Shown here piece after piece: positions 9,761-18,172 of a stretch of DNA of 33,492 nt. The notes under the pieces are model-generated. The model saw only the letters and a program-made list of their open reading frames with translations. It had not been told where the DNA came from and made no database searches. The position numbers and the translations under genes are program-made. The DNA is taken from positions 1 to 33,492 of the forward strand of contig JASJDL010000010.1 of assembly GCA_030065775.1 (NCBI GenBank), read 5' to 3'. Source of the DNA: Flavobacteriaceae bacterium (GTDB lineage: Bacteria; Bacteroidota; Bacteroidia; Flavobacteriales; Flavobacteriaceae). Numbering within the stretch: the stretch's first letter is position 1; each line of letters opens with the position of its first letter.

Positions 9761-11614
9761 TTATTCGACCGTCACCGATTTTGCTAGATTTCTGGGCTGA
9801 TCTACATTACAACCGCGCATTACAGCGATATGATATGATAATAACTGAAGAGGAATCGTAGTCAACAATGGTGTTAATGCCTCCTCCGTTTCGGGTATTT
9901 CTATGACATGATCTGCAATTTCTTTCACCTGCGTATCTCCCTCTGTAACAACCGCAATAATCTGACCTTTACGCGACTTGATCTCTTGAATATTACTTAC
10001 AACCTTTTCATAATGGCCTCTTTTGGTGGCAATTACCACTATCGGCATATTTTCATCGATTAATGCAATCGGCCCGTGTTTCATTTCCGCAGCCGGATAG
10101 CCTTCTGCATGGATATAAGAAATTTCCTTTAACTTTAAAGCACCTTCGAGTGCCACAGGGAAATTGAACCCTCTTCCTAGATACAAGAAATTAGCGGCAT
10201 CTTTATAAATACTTGAGATGTATTTTACATGCTCATCTATTTTCAACAGTTCTTCTACTTTTTTCGGAATCAATTCCAATTCCTGTAAATGCATGCGGTA
10301 GTCTGAGCTAGACATGGTTCCCTTTGCTCTTGACAATCGAAGTGCAATTAAGGTTAATACCGTGATTTGCGTTGTAAATGCTTTTGTGGACGCTACGCCT
10401 ATTTCAGGTCCGGCATGCGTATATGCACCAGCATCTGTTTCCCGTGCAATAGACGATCCAACAACATTACAGACACCAAAGACAAACGCTCCTTTAGATT
10501 TAGCCAATTTGATCGCTGCAAGCGTATCGGCTGTTTCACCCGACTGTGAAATGGCTATCACGATGTCTTTTTCAGTTATGATAGGATTGCGATATCTGAA
10601 TTCTGAAGCATACTCGACCTCAACAGGTACTCTGGCAAAATCCTCAAAAATATATTCAGCCACTAGGCCTGCGTGCCATGAGGTTCCACAGGCAACAATA
10701 ATAATGCGATCAGCATTTAAGAATTTCTTCATATTATCTTCTACACCCGCCATTTTAATGATCGCCTGCTTGAGCAATAAGCGACCTCTATACGTATCCA
10801 CTATCGCTCTTGGTTGCTCATGGATTTCCTTTAACATAAAATGCTCATAACCTCCCTTTTCAATCTGCTCCAAATTCATTTGTAGTTCTTGAATATCAGG
10901 AGTTACCAGGGAATCATCCTGAATCTTTCTGATTTTTACATCTTTGCCTAGACGAATTATGGCCATTTCCTCATCTTCTAAGTATACGGCATCTTTTGTG
11001 TATTCAATAAAAGGTGAAGCATCAGAAGCGACAAAGTATTCTGATTTATCTTTTCCCAGTCCAATGGCAATTGGACTTCCTAAACGAGCAACAACGATTT
11101 CATTGGGCTTTGTTTTATCAAATACGGCTATCGCATAGGCTCCAATCACTTGATTCAATGCAATTTGCACCGCCTTACCGAGCATAACCCCATTCTGTTT
11201 TTTAACCTCTTCAATGAGGTTTACTAAAACTTCTGTATCCGTATCGCTTTTAAAGCTGTATCCTCGCTTGATTAATTCCTTTTTAATAGTATCGTAGTTT
11301 TCTATGATACCATTATGAATTATTACCAAATCTCCTGATTGTGATACATGCGGATGCGCATTAACATCATTCGGAACACCATGTGTAGCCCAACGTGTAT
11401 GACCAATTCCTAAATTACCCTCGGTGGTAATTTCTTTTTCTACCCGTTCTAAGAGATCACTTACTTTTCCTTTGGTCTTCGAAAGTTTAAGGTTATCGCC
11501 GTCATACAACGCAATACCGGCACTATCGTACCCTCTGTATTCGAGGCGTTGAAGCCCGTTAATGATTATGGGATAAGCTTCCCGATGCCCCACATAACAA
11601 GTAATTCCACACAT
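9761..11614 (-). CDS. glmS: Glutamine--fructose-6-phosphate aminotransferase (isomerizing)
   Basis: MCGITCYVGHREAYPIIINGLQRLEYRGYDSAGIA; SIS domains; C-terminal DQPRNLAKSVTVE. Confidence 0.98.
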   Translation of the reverse strand: MCGITCYVGHREAYPIIINGLQRLEYRGYDSAGIALYDGDNLKLSKTKGKVSDLLERVEKEITTEGNLGIGHTRWATHGVPNDVNAHPHVSQSGDLVIIHNGIIENYDTIKKELIKRGYSFKSDTDTEVLVNLIEEVKKQNGVMLGKAVQIALNQVIGAYAIAVFDKTKPNEIVVARLGSPIAIGLGKDKSEYFVASDASPFIEYTKDAVYLEDEEMAIIRLGKDVKIRKIQDDSLVTPDIQELQMNLEQIEKGGYEHFMLKEIHEQPRAIVDTYRGRLLLKQAIIKMAGVEDNMKKFLNADRIIIVACGTSWHAGLVAEYIFEDFARVPVEVEYASEFRYRNPIITEKDIVIAISQSGETADTLAAIKLAKSKGAFVFGVCNVVGSSIARETDAGAYTHAGPEIGVASTKAFTTQITVLTLIALRLSRAKGTMSSSDYRMHLQELELIPKKVEELLKIDEHVKYISSIYKDAANFLYLGRGFNFPVALEGALKLKEISYIHAEGYPAAEMKHGPIALIDENMPIVVIATKRGHYEKVVSNIQEIKSRKGQIIAVVTEGDTQVKEIADHVIEIPETEEALTPLLTTIPLQLLSYHIAVMRGCNVDQPRNLAKSVTVE

Positions 11615-11630
11615 AGCGTATTTTTTTAGT

Positions 11631-13199
11631 TTATTCCGGTGTTTTGGTATAGTAGATTCTCAACTTAAGTCTTCTATCAAAATCTTGATCATTTTCATCA
11701 AAGTTATTACCTTTTATAACAACACTTTGAGCATTCCAGCTAAAGTTTTTTACTATAGTATCAACAATACTTACAGGTGCTTCAGTAGGATGATACATTT
11801 TGATCGCAAGTTTATACAATTCCAATGGATCATCATTCTTTAAGACTTCTGAAATATAATCTGTTATAAAGAATCTGTAGAAGTAGTCTTCTGGGTCGTC
11901 ATCCTCATTTGTAATTAAATTTCCGTCAACACCAATGGGAGCCTCGGTTATATGGTCAAGAATTGAAACACCTTGCTCAGCGTTGTATAAGTATAACCTA
12001 TTTGGCAACCGTGATGCTTCCGGATCGTCTAAATACAACTCTAAAACCGCACCATTAATTAACCATCCTTCTTGTCTAATTCTATTCAAACTGTCAAGGT
12101 CAATTCCGTCAAAAAGTTTTAATTCCACAATAGAACCCTGAGCACCCTGTACAAAAAGTTTGCTATGGCCATTTATGGAATCAGGCGCATTGAATTGAGC
12201 TAGTAATTCTGTAGCTGAAGAGTAATCCCTGTTATACGTTGCGGCCCTAATCCCAGATAAGGGAAATACCACGGTCTGTTTAGTTTTTACCGGAACATTT
12301 ACATCATCAGTATCGCCATCACCATTAAGATCCACTGTTGTCTCGTCAGTCAAAACCTCATTCGTATAATAAATCGATATGTTGGCATCGTTCATTGAAA
12401 GGAACATTAGAGATCCCAGATCAGACTGAGGTTCAATAATTATACCTCTGAAATAATTCGAAAAGAGCTCAGGTGACTCTGCTTCTGCTTCGGTGATTTC
12501 ATCGATAAATATTCGCTTAAACTCATCTGAATCCAAACCCAATTTAACAGACGGATTCCTTGCTTCCTTTAGTATTGTATCAATTCGCTGCTCATTTTCA
12601 AAAAAACTTCTTGTCACATAAAGTACCGTATCATTAGCATCAGGTTCGAAGCTTTCAGCATAGAGTTGCTCACCCTTTGTGTAAGATTCATTCGAATAGT
12701 ATAGCTTGTTCCTAGTGGGATCTTGAGGGTCGAGGGTATTCAAAAAAGTCGTGAGTCTATTGACTTCTAATTGATAAGATGTGTCGGCATCTCCGAAAAT
12801 TGAATCTAGTGTAAAATTCGGTGTACCGTCTTCATTATTTTCTTGCCTGGTAGCAAAATAAGGTATATCTAATATTACGGTATCTATAACCGGGTTAAGG
12901 CCAAAGTCAATTCCACCTACCGGTAGACCGAGCTGAGAAATGAAAGCTGATCTAAGAATTCCGAAATCATCATCATTCAAAACACCAATACCATATATGG
13001 GTAGGCCATCAACCCTCGATGAATCTACGTTCTTCGAATAGGCAACAACTTCAAAATCTTGAAATTCAGTATCAAACAGATTATTATTAACAATATTTAC
13101 ACCGATATTCTCGAAATCTTTCTCACAGGAAATTACGCCGAAAAAGACTACACAAAAAACAAGCAAATACTTTGCACTGTTTATAATTTTATTAGTCAT
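11631..13199 (-). CDS. DUF4270 domain-containing lipoprotein
   Basis: Lipobox FGVISC followed by EKDFENIGVNIV; VAYSKNVDSSRVDGLPIYGIGVLNDDDFGILRSAFISQLGL typical of DUF4270 proteins. Confidence 0.8.
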   Translation of the reverse strand: MTNKIINSAKYLLVFCVVFFGVISCEKDFENIGVNIVNNNLFDTEFQDFEVVAYSKNVDSSRVDGLPIYGIGVLNDDDFGILRSAFISQLGLPVGGIDFGLNPVIDTVILDIPYFATRQENNEDGTPNFTLDSIFGDADTSYQLEVNRLTTFLNTLDPQDPTRNKLYYSNESYTKGEQLYAESFEPDANDTVLYVTRSFFENEQRIDTILKEARNPSVKLGLDSDEFKRIFIDEITEAEAESPELFSNYFRGIIIEPQSDLGSLMFLSMNDANISIYYTNEVLTDETTVDLNGDGDTDDVNVPVKTKQTVVFPLSGIRAATYNRDYSSATELLAQFNAPDSINGHSKLFVQGAQGSIVELKLFDGIDLDSLNRIRQEGWLINGAVLELYLDDPEASRLPNRLYLYNAEQGVSILDHITEAPIGVDGNLITNEDDDPEDYFYRFFITDYISEVLKNDDPLELYKLAIKMYHPTEAPVSIVDTIVKNFSWNAQSVVIKGNNFDENDQDFDRRLKLRIYYTKTPE

Positions 13200-13227
13200 A
13201 AACAAATAGTAATATTTAAATAATCAA

Positions 13228-14034
13228 TTATAAGACTTTGGTTAGGTAAAAATCGGAATAGGCCTCTGTGAAATCATCAACAGGCTGGTATTCTAATACT
13301 GGGGTTTCAGAAGATTCGATATGCTCTAAAATCTCTTTTGGCAGCTTTTCGCTTCCTTTGATAACAGCATCAGAATTTTCAATCGCAATTTTTAAAAGGT
13401 TAGTATGATTCGCCTTAGTTAATGATTTTAATTTTTCTTCAGAAATAGAGTCAAATTTAATTTTCGTGATCATTTCCTCACCCAATGAGCCTTTAAAATC
13501 ATTATTATAGATAGAGGTAACTATTTTACTTTCGGCAAAAAGAGGATCATTTTTATAATACTCTCTAAGGTACAAAGGCAGTAAAGAGGCCATCCATCCA
13601 TGCACATGAATAATATCAGGTGCCCAATTCAATTTTTTCACCGTTTCCACAACACCCTTGGCAAAGAAAATCGCTCGTTCATCGTTGTCAGGAAATAAAT
13701 TTCCTTCTTCATCAGTATAAAGTGCTTTGCGCTTAAAGTACTCTTCATTGTCTATAAAGTAAACCTGCATTCTCTCCTTTGGAATCGAAGCCACTTTAAT
13801 GATTAATGGCATATCCATATCATTGATTATGAGGTTCATACCCGACAATCGTATCACTTCATGTAGCTGATGTCTTCGCTCATTAATGACACCAAATCTC
13901 GGCATAAAAATACGTGTCTGTGCACCATTGTTATGCATTTTTCTAGCTACTTCAAAAGACATGTTAGCAGTTTCATTCTCAGGCAAGTAGGGTACAACTT
14001 CAGAAGAAACGTACAGAATTCTCTTATCTTTCAT
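13228..14034 (-). CDS. Glycogen/starch synthase N-terminal-domain-like protein (truncated GT5-like)
   Basis: KRILYVSSEVVPYLPE...ARKMHNNGAQTRIFMPRFG...DNDERAIFFAKGVVETVKKLNWAPDIIHVHGWMASLLPLYL resembles Glyco_transf_5; only 268 aa. Confidence 0.75.
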   Translation of the reverse strand: MKDKRILYVSSEVVPYLPENETANMSFEVARKMHNNGAQTRIFMPRFGVINERRHQLHEVIRLSGMNLIINDMDMPLIIKVASIPKERMQVYFIDNEEYFKRKALYTDEEGNLFPDNDERAIFFAKGVVETVKKLNWAPDIIHVHGWMASLLPLYLREYYKNDPLFAESKIVTSIYNNDFKGSLGEEMITKIKFDSISEEKLKSLTKANHTNLLKIAIENSDAVIKGSEKLPKEILEHIESSETPVLEYQPVDDFTEAYSDFYLTKVL

Positions 14035-14058
14035 AAATCCATCTTAGTTACGAATATG

Positions 14059-14066
14059 CAAAATTA
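14059..14066 (-). promoter_or_regulatory. -7 promoter element for the 13228-14034 gene
   Basis: TAATTTTG on the minus strand (TAnnTTTG) about 25 nt upstream of the start codon. Confidence 0.45.
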
Positions 14067-14136
14067 CAAAATTTTATGCAGATTTAGACCTAAAAACAGT
14101 AAGTTTACCCGCTTTTAACTCATAATTAAGAACTTC

Positions 14137-14979
14137 ATGCGGGTTTTTCATTCTATCCTATCATTACAGAAATATCTCAACAAAAAACGCACCAAAAATT
14201 CGATCGGATTCGTTCCTACTATGGGGGCACTTCATGACGGACATCTGGCCCTTGTTAAAAGAGCGATTAAAGAGAATGATATAGTTGTAGTGAGTATTTT
14301 TGTGAACCCAACCCAATTTGATAAAAGCGAAGACCTTAAAAAATATCCCCGAACACTTGATACCGATGTCAATCTGTTAAAAACGACGAAGCATACTATA
14401 GTTTTTGCACCCTCTGTTGAAGAAATGTACCAACAAAACATCAAAGCCAAAAAGTTTCATTTTGATGGATTAGAATATGAAATGGAAGGAAAACATCGCA
14501 ATGGCCATTTTGACGGTGTCGGCACCATAGTAAAACGTCTTTTTGAGATTGTACAACCTCACAAAGCCTATTTCGGTGAAAAGGATTTTCAACAATTGCA
14601 GATTATCAAAAAATTGGTCGATAAATACCAACTTCCTGTAAAAATAATTGGATGTAAAATTCATCGCGAAGCAGATGGTTTGGCCATGAGCTCACGAAAT
14701 ACACGACTCACAAAAAAACAACGAGATGCCGCTCCTTTTATCTATCAAATACTCAAAGAAACTAAAAATAGGTTCAAAAAAGAATCGATCCCAACTATAG
14801 AGCAATGGGTAACTAAACAATACAAGAATAACCTTGAACTTCAGTTGGAGTATTTTGAAATTGCCAATAGTAAGACTTTAAAACCTGCACGGCGAAAACT
14901 AAAAAAAAATAAATATAGGGCATTTGTAGCGGCCTATGCAGGAAACATTCGTTTGATCGATAACATCGCTTTAAATTAA
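14137..14979 (+). CDS. panC: Pantoate--beta-alanine ligase
   Basis: IGFVPTMGALHDGHLALVKRA, VSIFVNPTQFDKSEDLKKYPRTLDTD, GHFDGVGTIVKRLFEIVQPHKAYFGEKDFQQL, SSRNTRLT. Confidence 0.96.
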   Translation: MRVFHSILSLQKYLNKKRTKNSIGFVPTMGALHDGHLALVKRAIKENDIVVVSIFVNPTQFDKSEDLKKYPRTLDTDVNLLKTTKHTIVFAPSVEEMYQQNIKAKKFHFDGLEYEMEGKHRNGHFDGVGTIVKRLFEIVQPHKAYFGEKDFQQLQIIKKLVDKYQLPVKIIGCKIHREADGLAMSSRNTRLTKKQRDAAPFIYQILKETKNRFKKESIPTIEQWVTKQYKNNLELQLEYFEIANSKTLKPARRKLKKNKYRAFVAAYAGNIRLIDNIALN

Positions 14980-14980
14980 C

Positions 14981-14988
14981 TACTTTTG
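14981..14988 (+). promoter_or_regulatory. -7 promoter element upstream of the YbhN-like gene
   Basis: TACTTTTG (TAnnTTTG) directly after the panC stop codon. Confidence 0.4.
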
Positions 14989-15007
14989 TCAGCGAAAAAA
15001 CCTTACC

Positions 15008-15979
15008 TTGAATTCTAGTTTTAAAAAAACATTGTTTGCAATAATTCCTATAGCCATAGGCATAGGTGTGATCTGGTATTTTTTGGCCCAACTGTCTCCA
15101 CAAGACAAAAAAGATATCATAAATTCGTTTAAATCGGCTAACTACTGGTGGGTGGGTTTATCATTATTTTTTGGAATGCTGAGCCATTTTTCAAGAGCCT
15201 ATCGCTGGCAATTTTTATTTGAACCATTAGGGTACAAGCCAAGATTTGTCAACAGTTTTATGACTGTTTTAATGGCCTATTTAGTGAATCTGGCGATGCC
15301 AAGAGCAGGTGATGTCGCCAGAGGAACAGCAATTTCAAGATATGAAAAGATTCCGTTTGAAAAAGCCATTGGAACTATTGTTGCCGAAAGAATTGCCGAT
15401 GTAATTCTATTATTATTTATTATCGGAATCGCCTTTATCTCACAGGCAGAACTCATAAAAGGTTACTTATTTAAAAATGGTACTTCCAGTACAGTAATTG
15501 GCATCCTGATTTTATTGTTGCTAGGAGGATTTGCCATTATAGGATTTCAATTAATTCAGAGAGCCAAAAGTGGATTTTTACTCAGGGTTAAAAAATTTGT
15601 AAACGGATTATTTGAAGGGGCCATAAGTATCTTCAGAATGAAGAAAAAATGGCCTTTCATTTTACATACTTTTTTTATTTGGGTGATGTATGTACTCATG
15701 TTCTACGTGGTCACTTTTGCGCTGCCTGAAACAACTCATTTACCTTTTGAAGCAATTATTGTAGGCTTCGTAGTTGGCGGATTAAGTATGGCCCTGACCA
15801 ACGGCGGACTGGGTACGTATCCTGTTTTTGTTGCCGGTGCTTTAGCATTATATGGCGTTGCCGGAAATCCGGCGAATGCTTTCGGATGGATCATGTGGAC
15901 CGCCCAAACCCTGATGATTATTGTTTTTGGCGGATTTTCTTTTTTATTACTACCTATTTACAATCGAAACCGGGGTTAA
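15008..15979 (+). CDS. Lysylphosphatidylglycerol synthase TM region/UPF0104 (YbhN-like) membrane protein
   Basis: Multi-TM; FFGMLSHFSRAYRWQFLFEPLGYKPRFVNSFMTVLMAYLVNLAMPRAGDVARGTAISRYEKIPFEKAIGTIVAERIADVI. Confidence 0.85.
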   Translation: MNSSFKKTLFAIIPIAIGIGVIWYFLAQLSPQDKKDIINSFKSANYWWVGLSLFFGMLSHFSRAYRWQFLFEPLGYKPRFVNSFMTVLMAYLVNLAMPRAGDVARGTAISRYEKIPFEKAIGTIVAERIADVILLLFIIGIAFISQAELIKGYLFKNGTSSTVIGILILLLLGGFAIIGFQLIQRAKSGFLLRVKKFVNGLFEGAISIFRMKKKWPFILHTFFIWVMYVLMFYVVTFALPETTHLPFEAIIVGFVVGGLSMALTNGGLGTYPVFVAGALALYGVAGNPANAFGWIMWTAQTLMIIVFGGFSFLLLPIYNRNRG

Positions 15980-16908
15980 TGGAACGATTTTATAGTAATG
16001 GTAAATTGCTGATCACAGGTGAATACCTCGTTTTAGACGGAGCGCGCTCATTGGCTTTGCCTACCAAAAAAGGACAAGCACTTAACGCGCAGCCTATTGA
16101 AGACTCCAGACTAATTTGGGAGAGTTTTGATGAACAGAACAACCCCTGGTTACAAGTTGAATTTGACTTACCAGGACTTCGGATAATTTCTGAGACCTTT
16201 GCTTCAAATATAGAAGATGGCAGTGACTCACTCGGATTGAAACTTCAAGAAGCCCTGCTGGAAGCCAAAAAATTAAATCCTGATTTTCTAAAAGATACGA
16301 AAGGGTGGTACATTAAGTCTAATCTCGATTTCCCAAGAAATTGGGGGCTGGGTTCTTCATCAACACTCATCAATAATATAGCACAATGGGCCAAAATTGA
16401 TGCCTTTTCGTTGCAATTCAAAATCTTCGGTGGCAGCGGCTATGACATTGCGTGTGCCCAACATGATTCACCTATTATCTATCAGTTGAAAGACCAAGAG
16501 CCAATTATTGAAAGTGTGAATTTTGATCCTATTTTTAAAGCGCAGTTATATTTCGTACATCTCAATAAAAAGCAAAATAGCCGGGATGGCATTGCCCGAT
16601 ATCAAAAATTTCAAGCCGATAAATATGCTTTCAAAGAAGAGATCTCGGCATTGACAAATGCGATCTTAATCGCAGATTCTTTAACCGATTTCGATCAAAT
16701 TTTGATGGAACATGAACGCCTCATTGCATCGGTTATTGATCAAAAACCTGTTCAGCAAGTTTTGTTTTCGGATTATTTTGGACAAACAAAAAGTCTTGGT
16801 GCCTGGGGTGGCGATTTTATACTCGCTACGGGAAACGAACACACTCCGAATTATTTTAAGAAGAAAGGATTCCCCACAATAATACCTTACCAAGAAATGG
16901 TACTATGA
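15979..16908 (+). CDS. GYDIA-family GHMP kinase
   Basis: FYSNGKLLITGEYLVLDGARSLALPTKKGQ; NWGLGSSSTLINNIAQWA (P-loop-like GLGSSS); GGSGYDIACAQ; ATG overlaps the upstream stop (TAATG). Confidence 0.85.
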   Translation: MERFYSNGKLLITGEYLVLDGARSLALPTKKGQALNAQPIEDSRLIWESFDEQNNPWLQVEFDLPGLRIISETFASNIEDGSDSLGLKLQEALLEAKKLNPDFLKDTKGWYIKSNLDFPRNWGLGSSSTLINNIAQWAKIDAFSLQFKIFGGSGYDIACAQHDSPIIYQLKDQEPIIESVNFDPIFKAQLYFVHLNKKQNSRDGIARYQKFQADKYAFKEEISALTNAILIADSLTDFDQILMEHERLIASVIDQKPVQQVLFSDYFGQTKSLGAWGGDFILATGNEHTPNYFKKKGFPTIIPYQEMVL

Positions 16909-18119
16909 ATCAGCGAGTAGTTATAATTGGTGGTGGAGCAGCAGGGTTTTTTGCCGCGATAACGATCGCTGAAACTAATCCTGATTTACAGGTTACCATA
17001 CTTGAAAAAAGCAATAAGGTACTTCAAAAGGTTAAAATTTCGGGAGGTGGTCGCTGTAACGTTACACATGCATGTTTTGACCCGAAAGATTTGGTGGAAT
17101 TTTACCCTAGAGGCAAAAGAGAACTACTTGGCCCCTTTCATCAATTTATGACCGGAGATGTGATGCAATGGTTCGAAGAGCGCGGTGTTGCATTAAAGAT
17201 AGAAGCAGACAACCGCGTATTTCCAGTGTCTAATTCATCACAGACTGTGATCGATTGTCTCTTGCAAAGTGCTAAACAAGGAGGTGTTGAGGTACAGCTC
17301 AATCAACATGTAAAGCATATTTCGAAGATCGAAAACCAGTTTAAAATTAGTACTGATTCCCAAAAGTTCCTGACAGATAAATTACTGATCGCAACCGGAA
17401 GCAGCCCAAAATTTTGGAGACTGCTGGCACAACTAGGGCATACCGTTATCCCGCCAGTACCTTCCTTATTTACTTTTAATACTAAAGATCTAAGAATTCT
17501 AGATATTCCAGGTATTTCCGTTCCTGATGCCACTGTGAACTTGGTCGATTCTCCTTATGAAGCAAGAGGCCCTTTACTCATTACCCACTGGGGAATTAGC
17601 GGCCCTTCCATATTAAAATTATCAGCTTTTGGAGCCTTATTTCTTGCTGAAAAAAATTATCAATACGATGTTCATGTCAACTGGATTTCCAAATCAAAAG
17701 AAGAGGTATTGAAACTTTTGAAATCAGCCAAAGCGACCTACGCCAAAAGGACCGTAGTTCAAAAAAATGTCTTTCAAGGCATTCCCAGGCGCCTTTGGGA
17801 AAACCTGGTTTCGGCCGCTCAAATAAATCCAAAACAGAATTGGGCAGATTTAAGCAATCAACAACTCGAAGATCTGGCTTCTCAATTGACAAATACCATT
17901 TTTAAAGCCAAGGGAAAATCGACCTTTAAAGAAGAGTTCGTTACAGCTGGTGGGGTAGATCTAAAGGAAATTAATTTTAAACGATTTGAAAGTAAACTTC
18001 ATAAAAATCTCTTCATGGCTGGTGAAGTATTGAATATTGATGCTGTTACCGGCGGATTTAATTTTCAAAATGCCTGGACTGGCGCTTATGTTGCTGGTAA
18101 AGCCATTGCACTACAGTAG
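16905..18119 (+). CDS. NAD(P)/FAD-dependent oxidoreductase, HI0933/BaiN-like flavoprotein
   Basis: VVIIGGGAAGFFAAITIAE (Rossmann), KVKISGGGRCNVTHACF, AGEVLNIDAVTGGFNFQNAWTGAYVAGKA. Confidence 0.92.
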   Translation: MNQRVVIIGGGAAGFFAAITIAETNPDLQVTILEKSNKVLQKVKISGGGRCNVTHACFDPKDLVEFYPRGKRELLGPFHQFMTGDVMQWFEERGVALKIEADNRVFPVSNSSQTVIDCLLQSAKQGGVEVQLNQHVKHISKIENQFKISTDSQKFLTDKLLIATGSSPKFWRLLAQLGHTVIPPVPSLFTFNTKDLRILDIPGISVPDATVNLVDSPYEARGPLLITHWGISGPSILKLSAFGALFLAEKNYQYDVHVNWISKSKEEVLKLLKSAKATYAKRTVVQKNVFQGIPRRLWENLVSAAQINPKQNWADLSNQQLEDLASQLTNTIFKAKGKSTFKEEFVTAGGVDLKEINFKRFESKLHKNLFMAGEVLNIDAVTGGFNFQNAWTGAYVAGKAIALQ

Positions 18120-18172
18120 TTGTTAAAATTTTGTTAACTTAGTCTTAGGTTATAACCATCAAATTGCTGATC

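Noticed and set aside
10314-10850. 178-aa plus-strand ORF
   Set aside because: Lies entirely antisense within glmS, whose protein is unambiguous; shadow ORF.
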